From the NCBI RefSeq assembly GCF_041296385.1, contig NC_091017.1, forward strand, positions 12,766,001 to 12,830,000: a DNA stretch of 64,000 nucleotides, given 5' to 3'. The notes below the pieces were generated by a model that saw only the letters and a list, made by a program, of their open reading frames with translations, ran no database searches and was not told where the DNA came from. This stretch comes from Aphelocoma coerulescens (taxonomy: Eukaryota > Chordata > Aves > Passeriformes > Corvidae). Below, one piece after another: positions 21,092 through 31,914 of the stretch; the first letter of the stretch is position 1, and each line of letters begins with the position of its first letter. Both the position numbers and the translations under genes were made by a program.

Positions 21092-23820
21092 TGTCACAAA
21101 AGTAGTCACTTTGCTAGCACAACTCTGAAACATTTGAGTGGTCTTGCTTCTATTAAAAAAAAGCCCTTGTAGGAAAAAAAGAGGTATTACATTGTGAGCT
21201 GAGAGCTCAAAGATTATTGCTGGTGGAAAAGTCTCACATGGAGGTGGCTATTTTGACACGCTACTGATAACTGGAACCGGTCTTTAGTAGCAGTCCCAGG
21301 CAACACTGCAAATGTTCACTCCAGAAAGGGCCACTGAATATCCACTTTGTACATGGCAGAGGAATAAATGTTTCCCCAAATCATGGGATCATGGAATGGT
21401 TTGGGTTGGAAGGGACATTAAAGATCGATCAGCTAGTTCCAACCAGCTTTTGGAGTTATTTTTGCAGGGATATGTGACCTAATTAGAGGTCTATAAACCT
21501 GTTGATTCACATATTTCTATTGATGAAGATAAATACCAGATAAATAAAGGTTACATCTGTGGAGAATTCCAGATCCAACAGAATTAAGGCAAAGTTTCAG
21601 ACTTGCTGCAAGGTTTCTGTGCTATGAAGACACATGACTAGTGTCAACTTCATTCACATTTACTTAAACTTCCTATCTACCCCCCTGATTTTATTCATAC
21701 TGTAGGCTCCTAAAGCAGCTTATATTTTACTGTAAAGGCCTTTACATTGCATGTTTAAGCCAAATATTTTCTGAATTCATTCCCTCTCATTTATAATTTT
21801 CCATTGATAACATACGAGCTAGAATAAAATAAAACCTCAAATGAAGAAACCCAAACACATACCTTCCTTTCCTAAAAGCTATAATGCTACTTTGCTTGTA
21901 AAGTAGGTAAGACCAAGAGGCTTCTGATCCTCAGCTGGGGTTGCAACTAATTACATGGGAGTTATGTGATTCAGGCAGGGGAACAATGCAATGCCAAAAC
22001 AAGCCTGTTTCAGGCAGGATTTTATTCTTGAATAAATTTATCTTGCTTTTAAAAAAGAAAGAGTTACATAGAAATAAAGGACTAAGTGATTTGTTGCTAT
22101 ATGTTAGACTTCAAAATACAGCAGTTGCAATATTTTAGAAAGAAAAAGTTAGAATCAGTGTGAAAGAGGACTTTACCTCATTTTCACTTAGAAAATACAT
22201 GGGATGTACATGGCATGTTGGTCTTTTAAATTTAGAGGTAGCACAAAACATAATGCCCCCTTCCTATACACAGAAACCCTTTGGAAATTGTGGTGGGTTA
22301 CAAGAAGAAATTCCATACAGAGACTAACCAGTTTGCTTTCAGTTATTTTGGTTTAAAGAAAAAAAAATTGTCCTCAAAGACATTTTTGTTTTTCACAGCA
22401 TAATGTTTCAGCATTTAAAACTACTTTTCATTTAGGAACAGCCAAGTTCTGCAATTCACATTGACAGTGGTGAGTGAGGATATCTCAGAACTGTTATGGA
22501 ACACATGACTCTGTAAAGAGACATGCAGAAAGGAAGTGGGGTAGAAATCAAGCCATTAAGGGTTATTCATAAAGTAACAAGTAGAAAGTCCTTTTCTCTT
22601 TGTTTATAACTCGAACTAAGTACTTTGTGTAGCTTGCTGCTGCCAGTACTTGTAGTAAGCGAAGAGGGGTGAGACTGCAGTGATTTTAATTTTATAGAAC
22701 TTCATTAATAATTTAAATGGAAACAAGGACATTCACATCCAGCCTCATTGTGTTCCCATAGGCAAGAACTGTCAAGCCTTGAACAGTTACTCCAGGTTGG
22801 GCTCCTTTCACTTTATAAGAGCCTCAACACCAAATACATTGCATTGGAAATCAGTCACTTATTAAAACAGTGGAATGAAAACTATTTGTATGATTTGGAT
22901 TTTCTACAAACCACAAATAATAAAAAAACCCCAAACAAGTCCAGCCCTTTTTCTCCAGCGGGGAAAAAGCATACATTATTAATTTCTTCCTGTGTTGTTC
23001 AGCTCCAGGTTTTGGGGATAAGGGAATTCTTTCACTGTCCCAGATTTTAGTAATCTTACTGCTTTTGATTTACTGCCCTCTTCTGCTTGATGATGTGAGT
23101 GCATGTTGTCCAATGGTTAATTATGGTCAATTAGCCCTCACAGGAGAACAACATTTCCCACTAATTACTCAAAAAGAAAATAGCCTTATGGAGGAAGAAG
23201 GAAGCCAGAAAAAAAAATCACTTTAGGGGGCGGGTGATCGGGGAACCTCCATGGGCCTCAGTAATTTAATTACATTATAGAGATAGAAAGAGGAAATATG
23301 ATCTTGATACATATTACTGTCTCTCCTCTTCCACTTCTTCTCTATTTTTCCCTCTTTAATTGGCTTGCATACCACAGTCAATGCTGAACTAAGAAGAAAA
23401 GGCACAGGCAGCTGAACTTCCTGAGATGAAACACAGCAACTACAACATCCTAGGGCACAAGCAGAGCTCATGCATATATATTTTTTTAAGATCTCTGAGT
23501 CATGAAAGTTTTTAAATAAGGAAAACTATTTATCACTAAAAAAACCAAGATTTTTAGGTAATTAAGTGACTGGATCTGCACATGAAACTAATACAAAAAA
23601 TTAACCAACCACACAAAGAAGAGTTTTCTATTGCTCCGAAGTTTCCCGTTTGTTATGCAGGAGCTGTTGAGCATTAATCAAAATCAGCCTTTCAGAGCTT
23701 GCTAAAGCCATTATTTGAGTTGGGTAAAATGTCAAGACAAAGTGGAGAACATCTACAGATAGTGAAATGTCCCATCCTGCTGTAAGGGGAGTCGGGGAAG
23801 ATTCTTTTTGACAGATTTCT
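21092..23820. other. Intergenic, AT-rich, with one CR1 scrap
   Basis: Nothing coding is supported. A short CR1 fragment lies at 21,381-21,446 and is annotated separately. Confidence 0.6.
21381..21446 (-). repeat. CR1 LINE 3'-end fragment
   Basis: The plus strand reads ATCATGGAATGGTTTGGG then TTGGAAGGGACATTAAAGATC, the antisense of the CR1 3' end that is common in bird genomes. A short, 5'-truncated copy in minus orientation. Confidence 0.8.
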
Positions 23821-23824
23821 TGGA

Positions 23825-24366
23825 TGAAATAAATCACAAACGTGGCAATATTGTATCTGAGAACTGTTTATTGATAAAGAAAGATAAGTGTTCCTACCGA
23901 AGTGGGATAGTAAAGGGAGCAGAGAGGGGAAAAGAGAGAAGGAGAGAGAAACAGAAGACAAGAACAGAATGTTACCGCTGTACCCCGGGGTGCCCCGTTG
24001 GCATCTGCTTGGCAGATAGAGCATGTGTGCTACAAGCTGCGATGAGTCTGCGCGGCTCTTGTGATTGACTGGGCGTGACTTCCAAGCGGCAGCAGGCTGC
24101 GTGTCACTTCTGTCAGTGAATGACGGCTGCGGTCTGGCTGCTGAGCAACATGGGGAAGGCAGCGGCGGCAATGGCTGCAGGCTGGGTGCAAATGGCTGTG
24201 AAGCAGGTAGTCGTGAGGACGGGCTGCCTCAGGGGGTACGGACAGGAAAGACAGGCAGGGAAGTGAATCAGGGGGATGGGGAAGCAGAGGTTACTAAGAA
24301 GTTGTTTGTTAGAAGCAATGCATACAGCTTGCCCAACTCTTACTGTGCCTACCAAAGCAGGATAAG
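23825..24366 (-). repeat. LTR-like segment, uncertain
   Basis: A GC-richer block that on the minus strand has a pyrimidine-rich stretch followed by TATCAATAAACAG (poly(A) signal) and ends ATTTATTTCA. This resembles an LTR R-U5 end. I could not find a matching duplication or a clear start, so this is a weak call. Confidence 0.3.
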
Positions 24367-24367
24367 A

Positions 24368-24851
24368 TGATATGAGACTATTGATAAAGGGAAGGAATCT
24401 TGACCAAAGATCCTGGTTTTAACCTAAAATTAAGTCAAACCAGTCTTGAAGTTTGGACTTAGGCCAGGGACATAAAGAGCATGCGCAGGGAGGAACGGTG
24501 AAAAGTTCAAGATGAGGAAGACCCTTTACTTCATCTGAGGAAGACTCTTATTTCATCTCAGAGATCCCTGCCCACAACCACCAGACAACACTGCGCAAGC
24601 GCAATGCGAATGTAAATGACTTTTGGGCTCATTGTAATATGAAGCGAGGCTAGGCGGGGCTAGGCAATGAATATGTATAGGCGTATTGGAAAACTTAATG
24701 AATATGGAACTTGTAAGCCGATATATACCAAGCTGAATGCAGCTGCTAGCACACATGACTTTGGAGGAACTATCCCCCATGTGTCCCAGCGCTGGAATAA
24801 ACATACCTACTTTACTACTTATTCTGGTAGTGGAGTCTTTCCCATGCATCA
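24368..24851 (+). repeat. Class I-type LTR, probably solo
   Basis: Contains blocks shared with the LTR of provirus C: a GCATGCGCAGGGAGGAA block, then GGTGAAAAGTTCA, ACAACCACCAGACA and GTAAATGACTT. A TATATACC box (about 24,722) is followed by GGAATAAACATACC (poly(A) signal, about 24,794). It ends around CCATGCATCA. Boundaries are approximate and no clean target duplication is seen, so it may be partial. It is a divergent relative of the provirus C family. Confidence 0.6.
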
Positions 24852-25389
24852 GAAGAAGCAGGAGAGCAGGGAGAAAAAGCAGGCGGGGTGCGGGGGGAGA
24901 AGCAAGTTGAATTTCCGGGTGAGCCCTCGGTCCTCCAAGAGACAAAAAAGAATGGTGGGGGGTAATTCCATTGCAGTTCACTGCTTTTATGTGCTAAGAC
25001 TCCTCCCACAGCCCGATTTCCCAGGCATTTTTTCCCTGGCATCCGGGGGTCTGCCACACTGGCAGGGGGATGGTTGCTTGCAGCCCAGTGGTGGAAGCTT
25101 TCTCTGCCTGTCAGGCAAAGTCCCCTCACAGACAGGGCTTACTGCCATTTTCTAAAGGGGTTGCCCGTAATGTCGGCAGTTTCCTTCCCCCTCACATGTC
25201 CTAGCTGCCTCCTGCATGTGGCAGGTGTTAAGGCTCCCCACATGTGTACAGCCCCTATAGTAATTTTTCACCCCATGTCAGAAAATGGATTTATAACATA
25301 TGTTGACACATAGATAAACATTAAATTGGTTTCTCTCAATAAACCACAAGCAAATCACGTTATTTCAACAACCTGTTTAATTACCTGTA
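24852..25389. other. Unassigned sequence before provirus C
   Basis: Moderately GC-rich and without a supported gene. It may be internal sequence of the element whose LTR ends near 24,851, but no primer-binding site is seen. Confidence 0.4.
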
Positions 25390-25393
25390 GTTC

Positions 25394-25923
25394 TGAATCG
25401 CGCCTCAACCGGGCCAGGAGACACTTCAGAGACAGAGTCAGAGAAGCGGGTATTTGCTTTATTCGGCACGCCGGGTGTGTGGGGATCGCTCCTCCAAACA
25501 CACACACCTGGTGCTCTCTACAGCACAGTATTAAGGGTTAAATTATGAATATTCACCACATTCCTTGGGACAGGTGTGGTTACACAAATTATTTCTCGGA
25601 AGTCATTAGCATATGGGCCACGCATGCGCTGTGTGTCCTGGTGGTTGCGCTGAGGAAGGCCTCTCCTCTTCCTCGGGGGTCTTTCTGATGAAGGCCAGTA
25701 GTCATCCTTGCAGTGAACTTTTCACCTTTCTCCCTGAGCATGCGTAGTCCTTTGAGGGATGGTTCAGCAATCTCTGAGATGATCCTTGTCCCCTCTATCT
25801 TGACAAGATTAGGGTGAATTTGGCTTCTCAGGCTTTGTAATTAACATCTTCTGTCTGAACTAACATTGCTGTCTCCCAATAGTTAACTTGTGCTTACATG
25901 AGTTATTGACTGCTCCTTCTTCA
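25394..25923 (-). repeat. 3' LTR of provirus C
   Basis: Minus-strand reading starts TGAAGAAGGAGC and ends GCGCGATTCA (TG...CA). AATAAA lies at 25,458-25,463 on that strand. It includes a GCATGCGTGGCC block. Confidence 0.93.
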
Positions 25924-26319
25924 ATCCCCCCTTTTCTTTGGTTATTTGTAATTCTTTACAAATCTTGTATGTCTTTAAAGTAAGAACCCTTCTCTATCTT
26001 ATTTCTAAGTTTATACTTGTTTACATTGAGCATAAGCATCGCGATTTCAAGTACATAATATCATACAACAGTAACTACTACTACAAACAATAAGTAAGAA
26101 TGCAATAACACAAATAGCTATTACAAACAATTGTTTAAGCCAGGATAAGTTGGGTAACCATGATGTAAGTTTGTTTCATACCTTTTTAAGCCTTCAAGAA
26201 GTGTTATCTAAAGTGATTTGATGCAATGTTCACTTTGGATAAATAATTTTAAGTTTTTTGGATATGACTATGAGATTTTTTTTTATCTTAGCCCACCTAT
26301 CTGTGCTAATTTTTTTTTT

Positions 26320-28200
26320 TTTTTTTAATCTAATTTAAATCATAATTAGAGTTAGGGCTTGGATCTGAACTCTACTGGCCACTGCCTTTGCTGTTTTGTC
26401 TGCCATAGCATTTCTCAGTTCAGGGATAGTGTTACCCTGGGAGTGTCCCCTCCAATGCATTATAGCCACTTTTGAAGGTTTTACCACTGCTTCCAGTAAC
26501 TGCATGATTTCAGTAGTGTGCTTGATTTCTTTCTTCTGTGAGGTTAATAAACCTCTTTCTTTCTAGATAGCCCTGTGAGCATGTACCACCCCAAAAGCAT
26601 ACCTTGAATCAGTCCAAATGTTGAGGGGTTTTCTTTTGGCCAACACCAAGGCTCCAGTTAGGGCTGTTATTTCAGCCTTTTGAGCTGATGTCCCCACAGG
26701 TAACGGTTTTGCCTCAATAATGAATCTGTGGTTGTAATTGCATACCCAGCAAGCCGCTTACCATTCCTGACATAACTGCTCCCATCAGTGAACCAGCTGT
26801 CTGCATTTTCTAGCGGAGAGTCCTTTAGGTCCGGGCAGCCAGAATAAACTGCCTCCATGGTTTCAATGCAGTCATGCTGTACAGGTTCCTCAGTAGCCTT
26901 GTCCTGGAGGTAAGCTGCTGGGTTTAAAATGTTAGTTACCTGGATACTCACATCCTCTGATTCTGCTAGGACAGCCTGGTATTTGAGAAAGCGAGATGGG
27001 GTTAACCAGTGATTTCCTTTCTGTGTGAGCACTGCTGACACTGTGTGAGAGACAAAAACACTTATCTGCTGGCCCAGTGTGAACTTGTGAGCTTCTTCTA
27101 TGTTCAGGATCACGGCTGCCACTGCACGCAGGCAGGGGGGCCATCCTTGGCTGACCACATCTAGCTGCTTGGAGAAATAAGCCACTGGCCTTTTGTATGG
27201 TCCCAGCTTCTGTGCCAAAAGTCCCAGCGCCAGTCCTTGTCTCTCATGTGAGAACAACAGAAAAGGTTTAGTGACATCTGGTATGCCCAGTGCTGGAGCT
27301 TGCATTAACTCACGTTTCAGGGTTACAAATGCATTATTAGTCTCTGGTGTCCAGCATAGGTGAGTTCCCCCAGTCTCTTTTAGGAGTTGGTATAAAGGTT
27401 TCACAATGAGTCCATAGTTGTAGATCCATAATATACACCATCCTGTCATTCCCAGAAAAGTTCTCAGTTCTTTGGTTGTGGTTGGCCTGGGCATTTGACA
27501 AATTGCCTCTTTCCTGTTGTCTCCCAAGGCTCTTTCCCCTCCTGCCAGTTCATACCCCAGATACGTAACTTTCTGCAGGACTAGCTGAGCCTTTTCAGGG
27601 GAGACTCTATACCCACTTAGTCCCAGAAAATTTAAAAGACTTACAGTCCAGTTCTTGCAGTCTTCACGGGTCCTTGTTGCTATCAGTAGATCATCGACGT
27701 ACTGCAGGAGTGTACCCTCTCCAAGTGGCAGTGTCCAGGCTTCCAGTTCCTTGGCTAATTGACTTCCAAATATCGTGGGACTATTTTTGAATCCTTGTGG
27801 CAATACAGTCCATGTGAGCTGACTTCTTCTCCCTGTTCTGGGGTTTTCCCATTCAAAGGCAAAAATTTCCTGACTGCTTTCAGCTAATGGCAGACAAAAG
27901 AGAGCATCTTTTAAATCTAAAACTGAAAACTACACTCAGTCACTTTGTAATTTTGTGAGTAAAGTGTCCTCAGGTCCTGAACTAATCAATAACTTTTATT
28001 TGGCTTCTGTACTGGAAGAATTGGGGTATTGCAGGAAGGTCTACACTCTCTCAACAACCTCTGATTAATAAATGTAGTAATTATTGGTTCTATTCTTACT
28101 CAAGTTTTATGCCTTAGTGTATATTGTTTAATTGACACTGGTTGTGCCCCTTCCAGTAGTTCAATAATCACTGGGGGAGCCTGTTTTGATCTCTGGAATT
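26320..28200 (-). pseudogene. pol: pol of provirus C: reverse transcriptase-RNase H, broken
   Basis: The N-terminal part (about 28,200-27,804) reads RECRPSCNTPILPVQKPNK and LKDALFCLPL, but contains stops. A 378-codon open frame follows (27,803-26,667) with MPQGFKNSPTIF, the catalytic YVDDLLIA and YLGYELAGG of gammaretroviral RT. RNase H begins WFTDGSS; after a frameshift near 26,700 it continues with [23 protein letters not shown] and RGHSQGN, ending near 26,330. One in-frame stop also lies near 26,560. RT copies the RNA genome and RNase H degrades the template; this copy cannot be made whole as it stands. Confidence 0.88.
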
Positions 28201-29890
28201 TCACTATCTCCTACTAATGGGATCACTTGATTTGTTATTTTACTATCTATGGGTATTTCTCTTTCCTTTATCGAATCTTAGTGGTTTAACTTACACTTTA
28301 AAGTCTTAGTCAGGTATCTTCAGGAGGCTTCTTTGGTTGTAGCCTTTTTATACAGTTTTTGTTATAATAATATTCTTACTCGGCTGTATGATTCTATACA
28401 TTATGAAGGATTAGTTTTTATGATACAAAACTAACACACAAAACATTTTCATACAAAATGTTCTCATGCAAACATATCTTTACATTAGGGCTATGCTCTG
28501 TTTTCCAGGAGACAGATTATAGCACTCTTGTCATTTAATCTTGACACAAACTACAAACTGTGGCTTTATTTTGGTGGGATTAAAAATGAAATGAATTCTC
28601 TTTCAAACCTAGTTTTTTTTTTTGTTTGTTTTTGGTTGTTTCTTTTTTTGTCTTCATCCCATTCTGCACCTACAACTGAGATTGCAGAATGTGCTATAAA
28701 TAGGAGGGGTGAGGAAAAGTGAAAACATCCTCTTAAGACATATGGCTTGAGATTGAACAGCACTTTAGTTTGAGAGCTGGTAGAAGGCTTTTCTGTATCC
28801 CCCTTGGTTTAGGAAGGGGGATTCAATCATTTCTCATGTAGCATTTGCTTGTATTTTGTCAAGATTCTTTAATTGACTAATTAGAAAATCTAAAAAATTT
28901 AGCTATATTATAATAATTTTGAAGCCTTCTGAGGCAGAACCGGGAAGGTTAGTCCATATTTGTAGGATTTCAAATATGTATAAATTCTTATACCAACTCT
29001 CAGGATAATATTGGTTGAGACAAATTATACATCTATAAGACTTTAACTACACCATTTTTCAGTAAAAAGACAAAACAAGTTAGACAAAAATTAAACTCAA
29101 GAATATGTAGAATGCGTTAACTTCTATTTGATCTCTCACCAAGTCACTTGTAATGAAAACACAAACAAATTACAAACATTAACCAACTGACAATGCGAGC
29201 AATTATGGTGACACTTTACATTTCATTGGTTTTCACACAGCTCCATCTCATGTGTTGGTAGATTCCTATAAAAGGAAAGTGAAAATTTGGCCCACTAGAC
29301 TGATTATTAAAAAAATAGTGAAACTTTTTGGGGCTAACACAAAGTGACAGTGGAGCAATGGTTATCACATTTAGGTGTGATTTTGCTGCTTGCAGTTTCC
29401 TTGCTCTCAAACTACTTTCTTTATCTTTGATGTTGGGACATTTGACATTCCTAGAGAAGAGAAAGGAAACAAACTTCCCCCCCCCCCAAAAAAATGAAAA
29501 ATATGTCTAAGTGAAACAAGAGTTTAATTGCATTAACTTATTCAAGTGGAGTTTTAGTATTTATTCTATGAAGTGCCTGTTGCACCACTTTTGTTGTCTC
29601 CCACAGGTTTTCGGTGGGGTTTCTTCCAACTGATTCTTCAGTGGAGGGAGTGAGACTGCTTTTAAAAGTTTTGCAAGAGTTGCAGTCTGTGAATCAGGCA
29701 TTTAGATTGCCCCTTTTTTTTTTTTTTTTTTCTTCAGGGTTTTAGTAGGCTTCTGCTTTTTGCCCTGGAGCAGTTTGCCTTATCAGTTTGCTCCCTTTGT
29801 TCTAGTGATTTTCCCTTTGGACAAGATCAAGTTCGGCAGCAAGCAATGCTACTGCCTAAAACCCCTTTTTTTTTTTTTTCTTTTTTTATT
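28201..29890 (-). other. Provirus C interior without recognised gene
   Basis: AT-rich internal sequence where gag and protease would be expected. No capsid homology region, zinc knuckle or DTG motif was found. Poly(T) runs lie at about 29,719-29,742 and 29,866-29,888. Decayed gag or foreign insertion are both possible. Confidence 0.4.
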
Positions 29891-30019
29891 ACCAAGTCCA
29901 CCCCAGGAGTAGAGAGGTGATTAACAAATTAACCACGGAAGAATAGCAAAACATTTTCTCCATAGATTTCTCTACAGCCCCCGCAGACAAGGCTGCATGA
30001 CAAATACCTGGGCCTGCAC

Positions 30020-30290
30020 AGGGACACCACCATTCCCACAAGGCAGCAGCTACAGAATTGGCTGCAGGATTAGAATCTGCCAATTCTAGTTTTCCACAAT
30101 AAACCACAGACTGGTGGCGGGGTTCCCCACAAGATAGGAGCTCCGGATTCGCCTCAGGTCTGAAACCTGCCAATTTTGGCTTTTCACAACAAAACACGAA
30201 AGGCACGGGGGCACGGGTCCCCTCCAAACAGGAGCCTTTCAGCTCTGCACAAGCACCACATAACAGGAGCCTTACAGCTCTGCACACCCA
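30020..30290 (-). repeat. Degenerate tandem repeats in provirus C
   Basis: Two units of roughly 92 bp lie next to each other, sharing GAATCTGCCAATTCTAG / GAAACCTGCCAATTTTGG and CACAATAAACCACA / CACAACAAAACACG. After them come two copies of ACAGGAGCCTTTCAGCTC / ACAGGAGCCTTACAGCTC. No product can be assigned. Confidence 0.6.
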
Positions 30291-30945
30291 AACCTGTTAA
30301 TCACGTCCACAATTCTTACAACTTCTGCCATCACCTTTGCCATCACTTTTGCCTTTTCCTCATCTCTTCTTACATACACATACACTTGCTGTACTTTTCT
30401 AACCGGTTTCTCTCAAATTTCTCACTATTCTCTGCCACTCTCCCCTTACTCTAACATTATCTGCACTTTCATTTTTTTTTTTATTCTTGCTCTTTCTAGT
30501 CTGATACCAAGCTCTCTCCTCTGGCAGCTTGGACACCACCCACTCCATCTAGTAGAAGTACAATACCACTTTCTCTCACAATTAATACATGCACAGAAAT
30601 ACAAGCTTCACAACTGTTTTCATACACTAAACACGGGATTTCAAAAGGGAAATCAGATGGAGCTACATTAGAAAGGTGTTGGGGGTCTGGATGTTTTCAA
30701 TTCAATAGCTAAAATCTTTCTCCTCTAAAATCTGCCCCCCCCCTTCGGACAGTAAGGTTGAATTCCAAACCAACGGTTTATATGATTTATCCTCATTCAC
30801 TCTTTGCCAAACGCTTCGCTTTTCTCTGGCCGAGCCCGTCGCCGGGGTACGGAACCGCAGATAGAGCTCCTCACTCGCTTCGCACCTTGACAGTGCGTCT
30901 CATCCACTCTCACTCCCACAGCAGCACAATAGCAACAGACAAAAC

Positions 30946-30973
30946 GCAAATAGCCGTACGCAAATAGCCGTAC
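30946..30973. repeat. 14-bp tandem duplication
   Basis: CGCAAATAGCCGTA is repeated twice in a row in the provirus C leader. Confidence 0.85.
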
Positions 30974-30989
30974 AATATCGCATAACAGC

Positions 30990-31114
30990 GGGGTCCAACC
31001 CCTTGAAGGTACCTTTTGCAGTGAGGTCCAACCTCGGGGGGGTCCAACCCCCTTAAAAGTACTTTTCACAGTGGGGTCCAACCCCGGGGGTCCAACCCCT
31101 TAAAAGTACTTTTC
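30990..31114 (-). repeat. Array of five small hairpins in provirus C leader
   Basis: Five copies of a short palindrome with a CCA loop: GGGGT(CCA)ACCCC at 30,990-31,002; GAGGT(CCA)ACCTC at 31,023-31,035; GGGGGT(CCA)ACCCCC at 31,038-31,052; and two more at 31,073-31,085 and 31,087-31,099. Between them lie AAGGTACCTT and AAAAGTACTTTT palindromes. The second copy changes both stem strands together. Position between primer-binding site and body suggests leader RNA structure. Confidence 0.85.
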
Positions 31115-31360
31115 CTCTTGCCCAGGACTAATTTTGGGAGACCCAGACTTCCTCGGGACTTTCAACCCACCCTCAGGGACTCGAACCCTGGACCTGCAGG
31201 TATTTTGTGTTTAAAAGGAATAGCAAATACCTTAATTTGGTGCAGATGGTCCTTGTCTGCCCCCGCCGTGAGCCAAAGGACAGCTGAGCTCCCCCTGAAA
31301 ATTCAGGGTCGCGACTGGGAGGTCTGCTTACCCCTGGATCCAGCAGCCGGGCAGAGAGGG

Positions 31361-31378
31361 TCCCATCTCGGGGTGCCA
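31361..31378 (-). other. Primer-binding site of provirus C
   Basis: Minus-strand TGGCACCCCGAGATGGGA, two bases after the LTR. It is closest, from memory, to an arginine tRNA 3' end; the primer assignment is tentative. Confidence 0.55.
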
Positions 31379-31380
31379 GA

Positions 31381-31910
31381 TGAATCGCACCTCAACCGGG
31401 CCAGGAGACACTTCAGAGACAGAGTCAGAGAAGCGGGTATTTGCTTTATTCGGCGCGCCGGGTGTGTGGGGATCGCTCCTCCAAACACACACACCTGGTG
31501 CTCTCTACAGCACAGTATTAAGGGTTAAATTATGAATATTCACCACATTCCTTGGGACAGGTGTGGTTACACAAATTATTTCTCGGAAGTCATTAGCATA
31601 TGGGCCACGCATGCGCTGTGTGTCCTGGTGGTCGCGCTGAGGAAGGCCTCTCCTCTTCCTCGGGGGTCTTTCTGATGAAGGCCAGTAGTCATCCTTGCAG
31701 TGAACTTTTCACCTTTCTCCCTGAGCATGCGTAGTCCTTTGAGGGATGATTCAGCAATCTCTGAGATGATCCTTGTCCCCTCTATCTTGACAAGATTAGG
31801 GTGAATTTGGCTTCTCAGGCTTTGTAATTAACATCTTCTGTCTGAACTAACATTGCTGTCTCCCAATAGTTAACTTGTGCTTACATGAGTTATTGACTGC
31901 CCCTTCTTCA
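31381..31910 (-). repeat. 5' LTR of provirus C
   Basis: 530 bp, near-identical to 25,394-25,923. AATAAA at 31,445-31,450 on the minus strand. Confidence 0.93.
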
Positions 31911-31914
31911 GTTC

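Larger units (their letters stand above)
25390..31914 (-). mobile_element. Provirus C: defective class I (gammaretrovirus-like) ERV
   Basis: A complete-ended provirus on the minus strand, flanked by the 4-bp duplication GTTC (25,390-25,393 and 31,911-31,914), the size typical of class I elements. The two 530-bp LTRs differ at about five positions by eye. Inside are a primer-binding site, a repeat-rich leader, a broken reverse transcriptase-RNase H and a polypurine tract (AAAGGGGGGAT next to 25,923). I recognise no gag, integrase or env. Only about 400 bp separate RNase H from the 3' LTR, so integrase and env are deleted. Confidence 0.92.

Noticed and set aside
31160..31215. tRNA-like T-arm (minus strand AGGGTTCGAGTCCCT) in the provirus C leader
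   Set aside because: No D-arm, anticodon arm or acceptor stem can be paired around it. It is noted as a leader sequence, not a tRNA gene.
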